The position numbers and the translations under genes are program-made. The notes beneath the pieces are model-generated. The model was not told where the DNA came from and ran no database searches. It was given only the letters and a program-made list of their open reading frames with translations. A stretch of DNA of 6,720 nucleotides from the NCBI GenBank assembly GCA_011522945.1, contig WTHY01000005.1, forward strand, positions 1 to 6,720. The letters run 5' to 3'. This DNA comes from Alphaproteobacteria bacterium (lineage in GTDB: Bacteria > Pseudomonadota > Alphaproteobacteria > Puniceispirillales > Puniceispirillaceae). Positions 1 through 6,587 of this stretch are shown here, piece after piece (position 1 is the first letter of the stretch; each line of letters opens with the position of its first letter).

Positions 1-1
1 C

Positions 2-1432
2 TATTATACACAAGGCAATTTCATTGATTTATGTCGTGGTCCGCATTTGCCCTCTACCGGCAGACTTGGTCATGCCTTTAAGCTGATGAAGGTAGCAGGC
101 GCCTATTGGCGTGGTGACTCAAATAACCCAGTGCTACAACGTATTTACGGCACGGCTTGGCTGACAGAAAAAGATCTGAAATCTTACCTGACTATGCTGG
201 AAGAGGCTGAGAAGCGCGACCATCGCAAATTAGGCCGCAGCTTAGATTTATTCCATATGCAGGAAGAAGCTACCGGATCTGTCTTCTGGCATCCACGTGG
301 TTGGACTCTCTATCGCGAAATCGAAACCTATATGCGTCGTAAGCTTGCTAAAGCTGGCTATAGTGAGGTGAAAACACCTCAGCTTATTGACCGTTCTTTG
401 TGGGAAGCATCAGGGCATTGGGAAAAATTCGGCGAGAATATGTTCACTGCTGAATCCGAGGATGACAGAACACTAGCGCTGAAGCCAATGAACTGCCCAG
501 GTCACGTGCAGATTTATCGTCAAGGGGTAAAATCCTATCGCGATTTGCCTCTGCGTATGGCTGAATTTGGCTCTTGCCACCGCAATGAGCCTTCGGGCGC
601 TTTGCATGGTATCATGCGTGTTCGTGCTTTCACACAGGATGATGCGCATATCTTCTGTACCGAGGACCAGATTAATGATGAGTCCGTTGCATTCTGTAAT
701 TTGTTGCAGGAGATTTACAAAGATTTCGGCTTTACAGATATTCGCGTGAAATTCTCTGATAGGCCAGAAACACGTGCTGGTGACGACGCCACTTGGGATA
801 AAGCGGAAAAGGCCCTGTCTGATGCGACAGCAGCAGCAGGACTTGAGACAACATTAAACCCTGGTGAAGGCGCATTTTATGGGCCAAAGCTTGAATTTGT
901 TCTGACTGATGCGATTGGCCGTGATTGGCAATGCGGAACATTGCAGGCTGATTTTGTGCTGCCAGAGCGCCTTGATGCAGAATATGTTGGTGAGGATGGC
1001 GTGCGTCATCGTCCTGTTATGTTACATCGTGCAATTCTAGGGTCTCTTGAACGTTGGATTGGCATCTTAATTGAACAATATGCTGGTCGTATGCCTGGTT
1101 GGTTGGCGCCTGTGCAGATTGTGGTGGCGCCGATTACCGATAATGCAAATGCCTATGCAGCGCGTGTCGCTGAAGCAGCTATGGATGCAGGCCTACGTGT
1201 GGAAACAGACCTGCGTAATGAAAAAATTGGCTATAAGATCAGAGAGCATAGCACTGCAAAAATTCCGTATATTTTGGCTGTTGGTGGCCGCGAAGAAGAG
1301 GCAGGTACAGTAGCTATTCGCCAACTTGGCTCATCTGAGCAAACGGTTATGCCATTAGGGGAAGCGATTACCATGCTAAAAGGGGCTTGTTTGCCACCTG
1401 ATCTTGCGCTCGCAGATGAAAAAAGCCAATAA
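2..1432 (+). CDS. thrS: Threonyl-tRNA synthetase, 5'-truncated by the window edge
   Basis: Class II synthetase that charges tRNA-Thr with threonine in the cytoplasm. The reading frame is open to base 2, so the gene begins outside the window; the TTG at 47 is internal. The 476 visible codons begin in the editing (SAD) domain with DLCRGPH, whose Cys and His (visible residues 11 and 15) match the E. coli editing-site residues C182 and H186. The catalytic core shows NCPGH (Cys 165), motif 2 around CHRNEPSG, DDAHIFC (His 216) and motif 3 LHRAILGSLERW (His 342). These are the three ligands of the catalytic zinc, and their spacing (51 and 126 residues) is the same as for C334, H385 and H511 in E. 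coli. The anticodon-binding domain follows from about residue 367 (WLAPVQIVV). About 170 N-terminal residues (TGS domain and most of the SAD domain) are missing. A 14-residue polar tail ends the protein. It is intact to its TAA stop, with no frameshift. Confidence 0.98.
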   Translation, partial: YYTQGNFIDLCRGPHLPSTGRLGHAFKLMKVAGAYWRGDSNNPVLQRIYGTAWLTEKDLKSYLTMLEEAEKRDHRKLGRSLDLFHMQEEATGSVFWHPRGWTLYREIETYMRRKLAKAGYSEVKTPQLIDRSLWEASGHWEKFGENMFTAESEDDRTLALKPMNCPGHVQIYRQGVKSYRDLPLRMAEFGSCHRNEPSGALHGIMRVRAFTQDDAHIFCTEDQINDESVAFCNLLQEIYKDFGFTDIRVKFSDRPETRAGDDATWDKAEKALSDATAAAGLETTLNPGEGAFYGPKLEFVLTDAIGRDWQCGTLQADFVLPERLDAEYVGEDGVRHRPVMLHRAILGSLERWIGILIEQYAGRMPGWLAPVQIVVAPITDNANAYAARVAEAAMDAGLRVETDLRNEKIGYKIREHSTAKIPYILAVGGREEEAGTVAIRQLGSSEQTVMPLGEAITMLKGACLPPDLALADEKSQ

Positions 1433-1454
1433 AATGTGCTATTTTTCGGTTTTT
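1420..1454 (+). terminator. Weak A/T-rich inverted repeat at the end of thrS
   Basis: An imperfect inverted repeat straddles the thrS stop codon. AAAAA and CC (1420-1427, with one bulged G) pair with GGTTTTT (1448-1454). Inside, AAAAT (1431-1435) pairs with ATTTT (1441-1445) around the loop GTGCT. The right arm ends in five T residues. The stem is almost all A-U, so termination would be inefficient. It may be a partial terminator between thrS and infC or just A/T-rich sequence. Confidence 0.25.
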
Positions 1455-1486
1455 GCGCGGAAAATGCATGTTCATCAGTCCGTATC

Positions 1487-1514
1487 TTGCTAAATCTATT
1501 TACAAACGTATGAT
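1487..1514 (+). promoter_or_regulatory. Candidate sigma-70-type promoter for infC
   Basis: TTGCTA (1487-1492, 4 of 6 matches to TTGACA) and TATGAT (1509-1514, 5 of 6 to TATAAT) are separated by 16 bp. Transcription would start near 1521 and give a leader of about 45 nt before the infC start at 1566. It lies in the 133-bp thrS-infC gap, so infC may be transcribed independently of thrS. A second candidate upstream of rpmI has the same -35 hexamer. This is a pattern match only. Confidence 0.4.
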
Positions 1515-1554
1515 GGTGGCCACGTTGGCTTCCAGCCTAAACGAAACAGACAGT

Positions 1555-1568
1555 GGAGAGTTTCAATA
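1555..1568 (+). promoter_or_regulatory. infC ribosome binding site and ATA start codon
   Basis: GGAGAG (1555-1560) lies upstream of an ATA codon at 1566, with 7 nt between GGAG and ATA. The next in-frame conventional start, GTG at 1587, has only a weak AAGA ahead of it. An in-frame TAA at 1539 closes the frame upstream. Between that stop and GTG 1587 there is no in-frame ATG, GTG, TTG, CTG, ATT or ATC, which leaves ATA as the only start fitted to this Shine-Dalgarno sequence. Confidence 0.65.
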
Positions 1569-2099
1569 GCACGTCCAAGAAATGAAGTGCCCTCAAATGA
1601 TGGCCCGCGCATAAATGAGGCCATTAGTGCCCGTTCCGTTCGTTGTATCGACCCAGAGGGTGAACAGCTAGGTATCCTATCGATTGGTGAGGCGCTTGAT
1701 AAAGCTGCTGACCTTGGCATGGATCTAGTTGAATTACAGCCAAATGCTGAGCCGCCAGTTTGTAAAATTCTGGATTATGGTAAATATAAGTACCAAGCAC
1801 AAAAACGTGCAAATGAAGCACGCAAGAAGCAAAAAATCATCGAAGTCAAAGAAATCAAGCTGCGTCCTAATATTGACCAGCATGATTATGATGTGAAGAT
1901 GAAAGCTGTGCGGAAATTCATCGATGGCGGTGACAAGGTAAAAATCACACTTCGTTTTCGTGGTCGCGAAATGGCACATGTCGAACTTGGAGCAGCGTTG
2001 CTTGAGCGTGTTAAGGGTGAGATTGACGAGTTTGCAAAGGTAGAGGCGCTTCCAAAAATGGAAGGGCGGCAAATGATTATGATATTGGCGCCAAAATAA
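1566..2099 (+). CDS. infC: Translation initiation factor IF-3, probable ATA start
   Basis: IF3 binds the 30S subunit, blocks premature joining of the 50S subunit, and proofreads the initiator tRNA and start codon. From ATA the protein is 177 residues (E. coli IF3 has 180); from the GTG at 1587 it would be 170. The N-terminal domain contains GPRINEAI (13-20) and DLVELQPNAEPPVCKI. The family signature KILDYGKYKYQAQK (about 67-80) leads into the Lys/Arg-rich linker. The C-terminal domain carries KITLRFRGREMAH (about 126-138) and ends in EGRQMIMILAPK. The ATA start is preferred for its ribosome binding site and because it adds an N-terminus beginning (M)ARPRNE, which recalls the TARPNRI near the start of E. 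coli IF3. Rare start codons on infC are a known autoregulatory device, since IF3 disfavours initiation at them. An intrinsic terminator starts 30 nt after the stop, so infC may be mostly its own transcript. The identity is certain; the start is likely but not proven. Confidence 0.96.
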   Translation: MARPRNEVPSNDGPRINEAISARSVRCIDPEGEQLGILSIGEALDKAADLGMDLVELQPNAEPPVCKILDYGKYKYQAQKRANEARKKQKIIEVKEIKLRPNIDQHDYDVKMKAVRKFIDGGDKVKITLRFRGREMAHVELGAALLERVKGEIDEFAKVEALPKMEGRQMIMILAPK

Positions 2100-2128
2100 G
2101 GGGCACCTGTATTTGAACGTCATATGAG

Positions 2129-2160
2129 AAGCAGGCGTAGCAGCCTGCTTTTTGTATTTT
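2129..2160 (+). terminator. Intrinsic terminator after infC
   Basis: AAGCAGGC (2129-2136) and GCCTGCTT (2143-2150) form a perfect 8-bp stem around the six-base loop GTAGCA. The T tract runs through 2149-2153 and resumes at 2157-2160. This is a textbook rho-independent terminator 30 nt after the infC stop, ahead of the candidate rpmI promoter. It separates infC transcription from the downstream ribosomal protein and pheST genes, at least partly. Confidence 0.8.
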
Positions 2161-2202
2161 GAACAGGGCCCAATTTTTGAAACTGCCAATAGCGAAAAGA
2201 TG

Positions 2203-2231
2203 TTGCTAATCTGCCCGATTATCGCTATAAC
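2203..2231 (+). promoter_or_regulatory. Candidate sigma-70-type promoter for rpmI-rplT-pheST
   Basis: TTGCTA (2203-2208) and TATAAC (2226-2231, 5 of 6 matches to TATAAT) are separated by 17 bp. The pair lies downstream of the infC terminator and upstream of rpmI, where a promoter is needed if the terminator is efficient. Transcription would start near 2238. The -35 hexamer is identical to that of the candidate infC promoter at 1487. Confidence 0.5.
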
Positions 2232-2237
2232 GCCGAA

Positions 2238-2329
2238 CACGATTATGCCGCGATTAGGCGAGGGTATGCCTATCCGGTTCATTTAGACAGTCTGTTTTAC
2301 ACTGACGTCACAGATAAAAAGAGGTCAAA
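2238..2329 (+). promoter_or_regulatory. Probable rpmI 5' leader, possible L20 autoregulatory region
   Basis: About 92 nt of untranslated leader would follow the candidate start site. Small hairpins are possible: GGGTA/TATCC around TGCC (2262-2275, one G-U pair) and GTCTGT (2290-2295) with ACAGAT (2310-2315), which ends just before the ribosome binding site GAGGT (2321-2325). In E. coli and Bacillus, L20 represses its own operon through a structured leader before rpmI. A similar role here is inferred from position only; I could not match a known L20-binding fold. Confidence 0.3.
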
Positions 2330-2527
2330 ATGCCCAAGATGAAAACCAAAAGTGGTGCGAAAAAGCGTTTTTCGCTAACTGCTAAAGGTAAGGTTCGCGG
2401 TTCAGCTGCCTTCCTAAGTCACAATCTCCGTCGCCGGTCTCAGAAAATGAAGCGCCAAGCACGCGGCACCATGATTCTTCATGAAGCTGATGCAAAAATT
2501 GTAAAGCGCTTCCTGCCATACGCTTAG
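2330..2527 (+). CDS. rpmI: 50S ribosomal protein L35
   Basis: Small basic protein of the large ribosomal subunit. At 65 residues it has the usual L35 length. The N-terminal family motif KTKSGAKKRF (5-14) is present, followed by the basic stretch HNLRRRSQKMKRQARG and the conserved end KRFLPYA. The ATG start has GAGGT four bases upstream, a short but workable spacing. It is the first gene after the infC terminator and lies 41 bp ahead of rplT, as in the common rpmI-rplT pair. Translation may be repressed by L20, as in enterobacteria and Bacillus, but this is not shown here. Confidence 0.98.
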   Translation: MPKMKTKSGAKKRFSLTAKGKVRGSAAFLSHNLRRRSQKMKRQARGTMILHEADAKIVKRFLPYA

Positions 2528-2568
2528 TCGTTCGGCCAGTTCTGATTTAATATTAAGGAGACTATAAG

Positions 2569-2922
2569 ATGGCTCGAGTTAGCAGAGGCACAACTTCACA
2601 TGCCCGCCATAAAAAAGTTTTAAACGCAGCGAAAGGCTATTATGGCCGTCGCAAAAATACGATTCGTGTAGCAAAGCAAGCTGTTGATAAAGCACGTCAA
2701 TATGCCTATCGTGACCGTCGTGTCCGGAAGCGGGAGTTTCGTGCTTTATGGATCCAGCGTATCAATGCTGCAGCACGCGTGCATGGTCTAACATATTCGC
2801 AATTGATGGGTGGCTTAGGTAAAGCTGGCATCGAAGTGGATCGCAAAATGCTTGCAGACCTAGCTGTGCGTGAGCCAGCTGCATTTGCTGCGCTTGTAGA
2901 ACAGTCAAAGCAGGCCAGCTAA
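2569..2922 (+). CDS. rplT: 50S ribosomal protein L20
   Basis: L20 binds 23S rRNA early in assembly of the large subunit and, in studied bacteria, also represses its own operon. The protein has 117 residues, close to the 118 of E. coli. It opens with MARVSRGTTSHARHKKVL, followed by a long, strongly basic N-terminal extension. The L20 signature KREFRALWIQRINAAAR (54-70) is complete, and a globular C-terminal domain follows (SQLMGGLGKAGIEVDRK). AAGGAG (2555-2560) lies 8 bases before the ATG, a strong ribosome binding site that suits a highly expressed gene. pheS begins 38 bp downstream. Confidence 0.99.
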   Translation: MARVSRGTTSHARHKKVLNAAKGYYGRRKNTIRVAKQAVDKARQYAYRDRRVRKREFRALWIQRINAAARVHGLTYSQLMGGLGKAGIEVDRKMLADLAVREPAAFAALVEQSKQAS

Positions 2923-2927
2923 TTTAG

Positions 2928-2951
2928 CTCAGCTATCCATAGCTTAGTGAG
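2928..2951 (+). promoter_or_regulatory. Hairpin overlapping the pheS ribosome binding site
   Basis: In the 38-bp rplT-pheS gap, GCTAT (2932-2936) pairs with ATAGC (2939-2943). Just outside, CTCA (2928-2931) pairs with TGAG (2948-2951), leaving TTAG bulged. The outer arm covers most of the pheS Shine-Dalgarno GAGG (2949-2952). No T tract follows, so it is not an intrinsic terminator. It could reduce pheS translation or couple it to ribosomes finishing rplT. The two-base apical loop means the top of the stem would open in RNA. Confidence 0.35.
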
Positions 2952-2960
2952 GCTTGCCTG

Positions 2961-4037
2961 ATGTCTGATTTAGACGCACTAAAAACTGAATTCCTATCTG
3001 CCATTGCAGCGGCTAGCTCTTTGGCAGATTTGGACGCCATCCGTGTAGATGCTTTAGGTAAAAAAGGCCGTATTTCAGGCTTATTAAAGCAGCTTGGCGG
3101 CATGGACCCAGATGCCCGTAAACAAATGGGCCAAGATCTCAATATCTTGAAAACTGAAATCGCTGAAGCGATCACAACACGCCAGATAGTGCTGGCCGAC
3201 GAGGCTATGGCAGAGAAGCTTGCGTCTGAGACCGTAGATGTTTCAATGCCGTCGCGGCCACAACGAAACGGCTATCTGCATCCTTTGTCGCGCACGATTG
3301 AAGAAATCAGTGCAATATTTGCCGATATGGGTTTTACGATTGCAGAAGGTCCGGATATTGAAGCGGATTATTACAATTTTACAGCATTGAATATCCCGCC
3401 AGAGCATCCTGCCCGCCAGGAACATGATACATTCTACCTACAGCCAGATGAGACTGGTGCCAGGCCTGTGCTGCGGACACATACATCACCTGTTCAAGTC
3501 CGTACGATGGAAGCAAATGAGCCACCTATTCGTATTATTGTGCCAGGCCGTACGTTCCGGTCTGACCATGATGCAACGCACTCACCCATGTTCCATCAAT
3601 GTGAGGGTTTGGTGATTGGGCCTAATATTCATATGGGGCATCTTAAAGCGGTACTTATTGATTTCTGCCGTATCTTTTTTGGTGTTGATGATTTGCCGGT
3701 TCGGTTCCGTCCAAGCTATTTCCCGTTTACTGAGCCATCAGCTGAGGTGGATATTGGCTGTAGCCGTGAAGGTGGCGGCTTGAAAATTGGTGCTGGCGAT
3801 GATTGGTTGGAGATTTTGGGATCAGGCATGGTGAACCCAAAGGTGCTCGAAAATTGTGGCTATGATCCTGAAAAGGTACAAGGTTTTGCCTTTGGCATGG
3901 GTGTTGAGCGGTTAGCAATGCTGAAATATGGCATTCCAGATTTGAGAACATTCTATGATAGTGACATGCGTTGGTTGCGCCATTATGGTTTTGTGCCATC
4001 AGACGTACCAGCTCTGCATACTGGCCTGACAGGGTAG
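2961..4037 (+). CDS. pheS: Phenylalanyl-tRNA synthetase alpha subunit
   Basis: Catalytic subunit of the cytoplasmic alpha2-beta2 PheRS, which activates phenylalanine and charges tRNA-Phe. It has 358 residues. Residues 1-90 form the alpha-helical N-terminal region that in the family makes a tRNA-binding coiled coil. The class II core follows: motif 1 region HPLSRTIEEISAIFADMGF (107-125), DTFYL (156-160), motif 2 from RTHTSPVQVRTM through GRTFRSDHDATHSPMFHQ (172-213), and motif 3 GFAFGMGVERLAML (308-321). Ala310 occupies the position of E. coli Ala294, which sets the size of the phenylalanine pocket, so wild-type specificity is expected. About 14 residues after WLRHYGF form a short extra C-terminal tail. 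The start ATG has GAGG eight bases upstream. No pheM-like attenuator peptide lies before it, in contrast to E. coli. Confidence 0.99.
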   Translation: MSDLDALKTEFLSAIAAASSLADLDAIRVDALGKKGRISGLLKQLGGMDPDARKQMGQDLNILKTEIAEAITTRQIVLADEAMAEKLASETVDVSMPSRPQRNGYLHPLSRTIEEISAIFADMGFTIAEGPDIEADYYNFTALNIPPEHPARQEHDTFYLQPDETGARPVLRTHTSPVQVRTMEANEPPIRIIVPGRTFRSDHDATHSPMFHQCEGLVIGPNIHMGHLKAVLIDFCRIFFGVDDLPVRFRPSYFPFTEPSAEVDIGCSREGGGLKIGAGDDWLEILGSGMVNPKVLENCGYDPEKVQGFAFGMGVERLAMLKYGIPDLRTFYDSDMRWLRHYGFVPSDVPALHTGLTG

Positions 4038-4052
4038 GGGTAAGTTAAGATG
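4036..4052 (+). promoter_or_regulatory. pheT ribosome binding site overlapping the pheS stop codon
   Basis: AGGGG (4036-4040) begins inside the pheS TAG stop (4035-4037) and lies 9 bases before the pheT ATG at 4050. Ribosomes terminating on pheS would therefore uncover or occupy this site. This fits translational coupling, which would help keep the two subunits in equal amounts. Confidence 0.6.
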
Positions 4053-6455
4053 AAATTTACCTGGAATTGGCTATGCGATCACCTCGCGACTGAACATGAC
4101 ATGCAAGTCATACTCGATGCCTTGCCGATGCTTGGTCTAGAGGTGGAATCTGTAGATAACCCCGCAGAGCGATTAGGGGCATTCACTGTTGTCGAAATTC
4201 TTGAGGCTAATCCTCATCCGGATGCGGATAAGTTGCAAGTTTGTATGGTTAATACAGGCAGTGAGACACTTCAGATTGTGTGTGGCGCGCCAAATGCGCG
4301 CGCTGGTCTAAAGACTGTTTTAGCACCGGTCGGCACTTATGTGCCTGGCATTGATATTACGATTAAGGCTGGCAAGATTCGCGGGCAGCTATCGAACGGC
4401 ATGCTTTGTGCAGCCACAGAGCTTGGCTTTGATGTGCAAGATACAGGCGGCATTATGGAGCTGTCAGCCGATGCAGCTGTTGGTATGTCCTATGTAGAAC
4501 ATGCCGAACTTGCTGACACTGTTATCGAGATTGCCATTACACCGAATCGCGGCGATTGTCTTGGTGTGCGCGGTGTAGCGCGTGATTTAGCAGCAGCTGG
4601 TTACGGCACGATGAAACCTATCGATTTCAGTGCAGAGGCTGGTAGTTTTGATAGCCCTCTTAGCTGGAAAATCGAAGATAATGCAGCTGATATTGCACCG
4701 TTGGTATCAGGCCGATATTTCCGCGGTGTTACAAATGGGCCGTCCCCAGATTGGATGGCGCGGCGGTTAGAGGCGATTGGGCAACGTCCTATTTCTGCGC
4801 TTGTTGATATAACAAATTACGTCATGTTCGACCTTGGTCGTCCCCTGCATGCCTATGATGCAGATAAGGTGGTTGGCGAACAGCTCATTATTCGGCGTGC
4901 AAAAGCTGGTGAAGCGTTATTAGCGCTCAATGAAAAGACATATACGCTAGATGATGAAATGCTTGTCATTGGTGATCAGCATGGCGCTGATGATATTGCC
5001 GGCGTTATGGGCGGGGAGCGGTCTTCGGTCTCTGAAACCACTAAGAATATGTTTTTGGAAATTGCGGTTTTTGATCCTATTGCTGTTGCGATGACAGGCC
5101 GCAAATTGCAGCTTAATTCTGATGCACGGTTCCGCTTTGAGCGCGGCCTTGATGGGGATAGCCCTGTATCAATGGCAGGCTATATAGCGCGGTTAGTTCA
5201 GTCTATTTGCGGCGGCGAGCTTAGCAAAATTACTATCGCTGGAGCGGCTGGCGGCTGGGAGCGTTATATTGCCTATGCGCCTATGCGTGTTAAGCAGCTT
5301 ACTGGTGTTGATTGCCCAGATGAGACACAAGCTGAAATTCTTCAAATCCTTGGTTTTGACATTGACAGTACAGATGCTGCCAACTGGTCTGTAAAGCCCC
5401 CGGCCTGGCGCAATGATATCGTTGGCGCTGCAGATTTGGTTGAGGAAATCATCCGTATTTATGGATATGACAAGCTTGAGATGACAGCGCTGCCACGAGA
5501 CTTTGTTGTTGCAAAACCGTCATATAACCCAGCGCAGAAACGGCCTGTCATTCTGCGCCGTGTTCTCGCTGCTGCTGGTATGACAGAGGCTGTAACTTTC
5601 TCATTTTTGAAGTCATCTGATGCTACGTTATTTGGTGGGGGTGATGCCAAGTTACAATTGGCAAACCCGATTTCTGCTGACCTTGACTGTATGCGTCCTT
5701 CACTATTGCCAAACTTGTTGCAAGCGGCCGCCCGGAATGTCAATCGGGGTGAACAAAATATCCAGCTCTTTGAGGTAGGTCCAGTCTATTTTGGGACAGG
5801 CCCACAGGATCAGCGCACAGCATGTGGCGGTATTTTGCAAGGTGATGCACAATCAGCAGATTGGCTGCAAACGGCACGAAAAATTGATGTGTTTGATGCA
5901 AAAGCACAGCTTATATCAGCATTAGCGGCGGTTGGCGTGGCCACTGATAATCTTCAGGTTACAAATGATGCGCCAGATTGGTATCATCCTGGACGTTCAG
6001 GGCGCTTGCGTCTTGGAAAGACGGATATGGGTAGCTTTGGTGAGCTGCATCCAAAATTATTGGAAGCATATGATTTGGCTGCGCCAGTTGCTGCCTTTGA
6101 AATGCATATAGAAAACGTACCAGCTGCGAAATCAAAAGGGCCTGCCAAGCCGCTTCTTAGTTTGTCACCGTTTCAGCCTATTGCGCGTGACTTCGCCTTT
6201 ATTTTGGATGAGGCGGTGAAAGCAGAATCTGTTGTTCGTGCTGTGCGCGGTGCTGCAAAACCATATCTGACAGATATGTCTATCTTTGACCTTTATCAGG
6301 GGGACAAGATGGAAGCTGGCAAAAAATCACTCGCATTTAAGATTATCTTACAGCCGCAAAAAGCAACTTTTGGTGATGCCGAAATCACATCTATAACAGA
6401 TGCAGTCATCGCAGCTGTTACAAAACATTGCGGCGGACAGCTGCGCGGAGCGTAA
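4050..6455 (+). CDS. pheT: Phenylalanyl-tRNA synthetase beta subunit
   Basis: Beta subunit of PheRS. It binds tRNA-Phe and hydrolyses mischarged Tyr-tRNA-Phe. It has 801 residues, against 795 in E. coli, and all domains are present in order. An EMAPII-like tRNA-binding domain (about 39-150) contains NPHPDADKLQV. The B3/B4 editing domain (about 210-400) has LVDITNYVMFDLGRPLHAYD, AGVMGGE and SDARFRFERG; His268, Glu337 and Ala359 appear to match the E. coli editing-pocket residues H261, E334 and A356, and a Ser (357) stands where E. coli has Thr354. The B5 domain (about 410-480) is followed by a synthetase-like core without catalytic motifs (RPSLLPNLL, LFEVGPVYF, HPGRSG). A C-terminal FDX-ACB domain (about 706-801, PIARDFAFILDE) completes it. 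It starts 12 bp after pheS, within the same operon. No defect is visible. Confidence 0.99.
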   Translation: MKFTWNWLCDHLATEHDMQVILDALPMLGLEVESVDNPAERLGAFTVVEILEANPHPDADKLQVCMVNTGSETLQIVCGAPNARAGLKTVLAPVGTYVPGIDITIKAGKIRGQLSNGMLCAATELGFDVQDTGGIMELSADAAVGMSYVEHAELADTVIEIAITPNRGDCLGVRGVARDLAAAGYGTMKPIDFSAEAGSFDSPLSWKIEDNAADIAPLVSGRYFRGVTNGPSPDWMARRLEAIGQRPISALVDITNYVMFDLGRPLHAYDADKVVGEQLIIRRAKAGEALLALNEKTYTLDDEMLVIGDQHGADDIAGVMGGERSSVSETTKNMFLEIAVFDPIAVAMTGRKLQLNSDARFRFERGLDGDSPVSMAGYIARLVQSICGGELSKITIAGAAGGWERYIAYAPMRVKQLTGVDCPDETQAEILQILGFDIDSTDAANWSVKPPAWRNDIVGAADLVEEIIRIYGYDKLEMTALPRDFVVAKPSYNPAQKRPVILRRVLAAAGMTEAVTFSFLKSSDATLFGGGDAKLQLANPISADLDCMRPSLLPNLLQAAARNVNRGEQNIQLFEVGPVYFGTGPQDQRTACGGILQGDAQSADWLQTARKIDVFDAKAQLISALAAVGVATDNLQVTNDAPDWYHPGRSGRLRLGKTDMGSFGELHPKLLEAYDLAAPVAAFEMHIENVPAAKSKGPAKPLLSLSPFQPIARDFAFILDEAVKAESVVRAVRGAAKPYLTDMSIFDLYQGDKMEAGKKSLAFKIILQPQKATFGDAEITSITDAVIAAVTKHCGGQLRGA

Positions 6456-6456
6456 T

Positions 6457-6540
6457 GACTGGCATAGTCTGAACCCGCAGTGTGTTTGCTAGGGTAAAGA
6501 CGGGCTTACGCGTGAATGCGCACTCAGTTTATCCAAACTA
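6457..6540 (+). repeat. Diverged direct repeat, copy 1
   Basis: This segment aligns without gaps to 6567-6650, with 47 of 84 bases identical by hand count; the first 69 positions match at 42. The best-kept blocks are GACTGGCATAGTCTGAACC (6457-6475), GCTAGGGTAAAG (6488-6499) and CGTGAATGCGCACTC (6511-6525). Many mismatches are transitions. Similarity may reach back a few bases into the pheT stop codon. No coding frame is evident. A hairpin, ACCCGCA with TGC-TA-GGGT (6473-6495), is possible. Origin and function are unknown. Confidence 0.5.
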
Positions 6541-6550
6541 GTTGGAGAGC

Positions 6551-6587
6551 TATGCCGCCGCATGGCGACAGGCATAATCTGTGCCTG
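6551..6587 (+). other. Two mutually exclusive hairpins after pheT
   Basis: TATGCC (6551-6556) pairs with GGCATA (6571-6576), with an inner GCC/GGC stem around GCAT. The alternative is CAGGCA (6569-6574) with TGCCTG (6582-6587). The two share GGCA, so only one can form at a time. Neither is followed by a T tract on either strand, so they are not ordinary terminators. This may be a switch-like RNA, a pheT 3'-end structure or chance. Confidence 0.35.

Noticed and set aside
47..49. TTG as the start of thrS
   Set aside because: The frame continues upstream to the window edge and encodes the conserved editing-site DLCRGPH, so the TTG is an internal Leu codon.
1516..1523. GTGGCCAC palindrome and the nearby GGCT/AGCC hairpin before infC
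   Set aside because: It is short, with no matching second site and no known operator that I can name; chance is likely.
2125..2163. 12-codon frame (ATG 2125) overlapping the infC terminator
   Set aside because: It has no ribosome binding site, and its sequence is explained by the terminator hairpin and T tract.
1734..2282. 182-codon open frame on the minus strand opposite infC
   Set aside because: It lies antisense to a certain infC gene and runs over the terminator and the rpmI promoter region. The translation is an irregular Cys/Phe/Ile/His-rich string with no domain I recognise.
2303..2310. TGACGTCA, identical to the eukaryotic CRE element
   Set aside because: There is no reason to expect CREB-type control in a bacterial ribosomal protein leader; an 8-bp palindrome alone is weak.
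5459..5743. 94-codon minus-strand frame inside pheT
   Set aside because: It is fully inside the intact pheT core domain and has no recognisable protein features or context.
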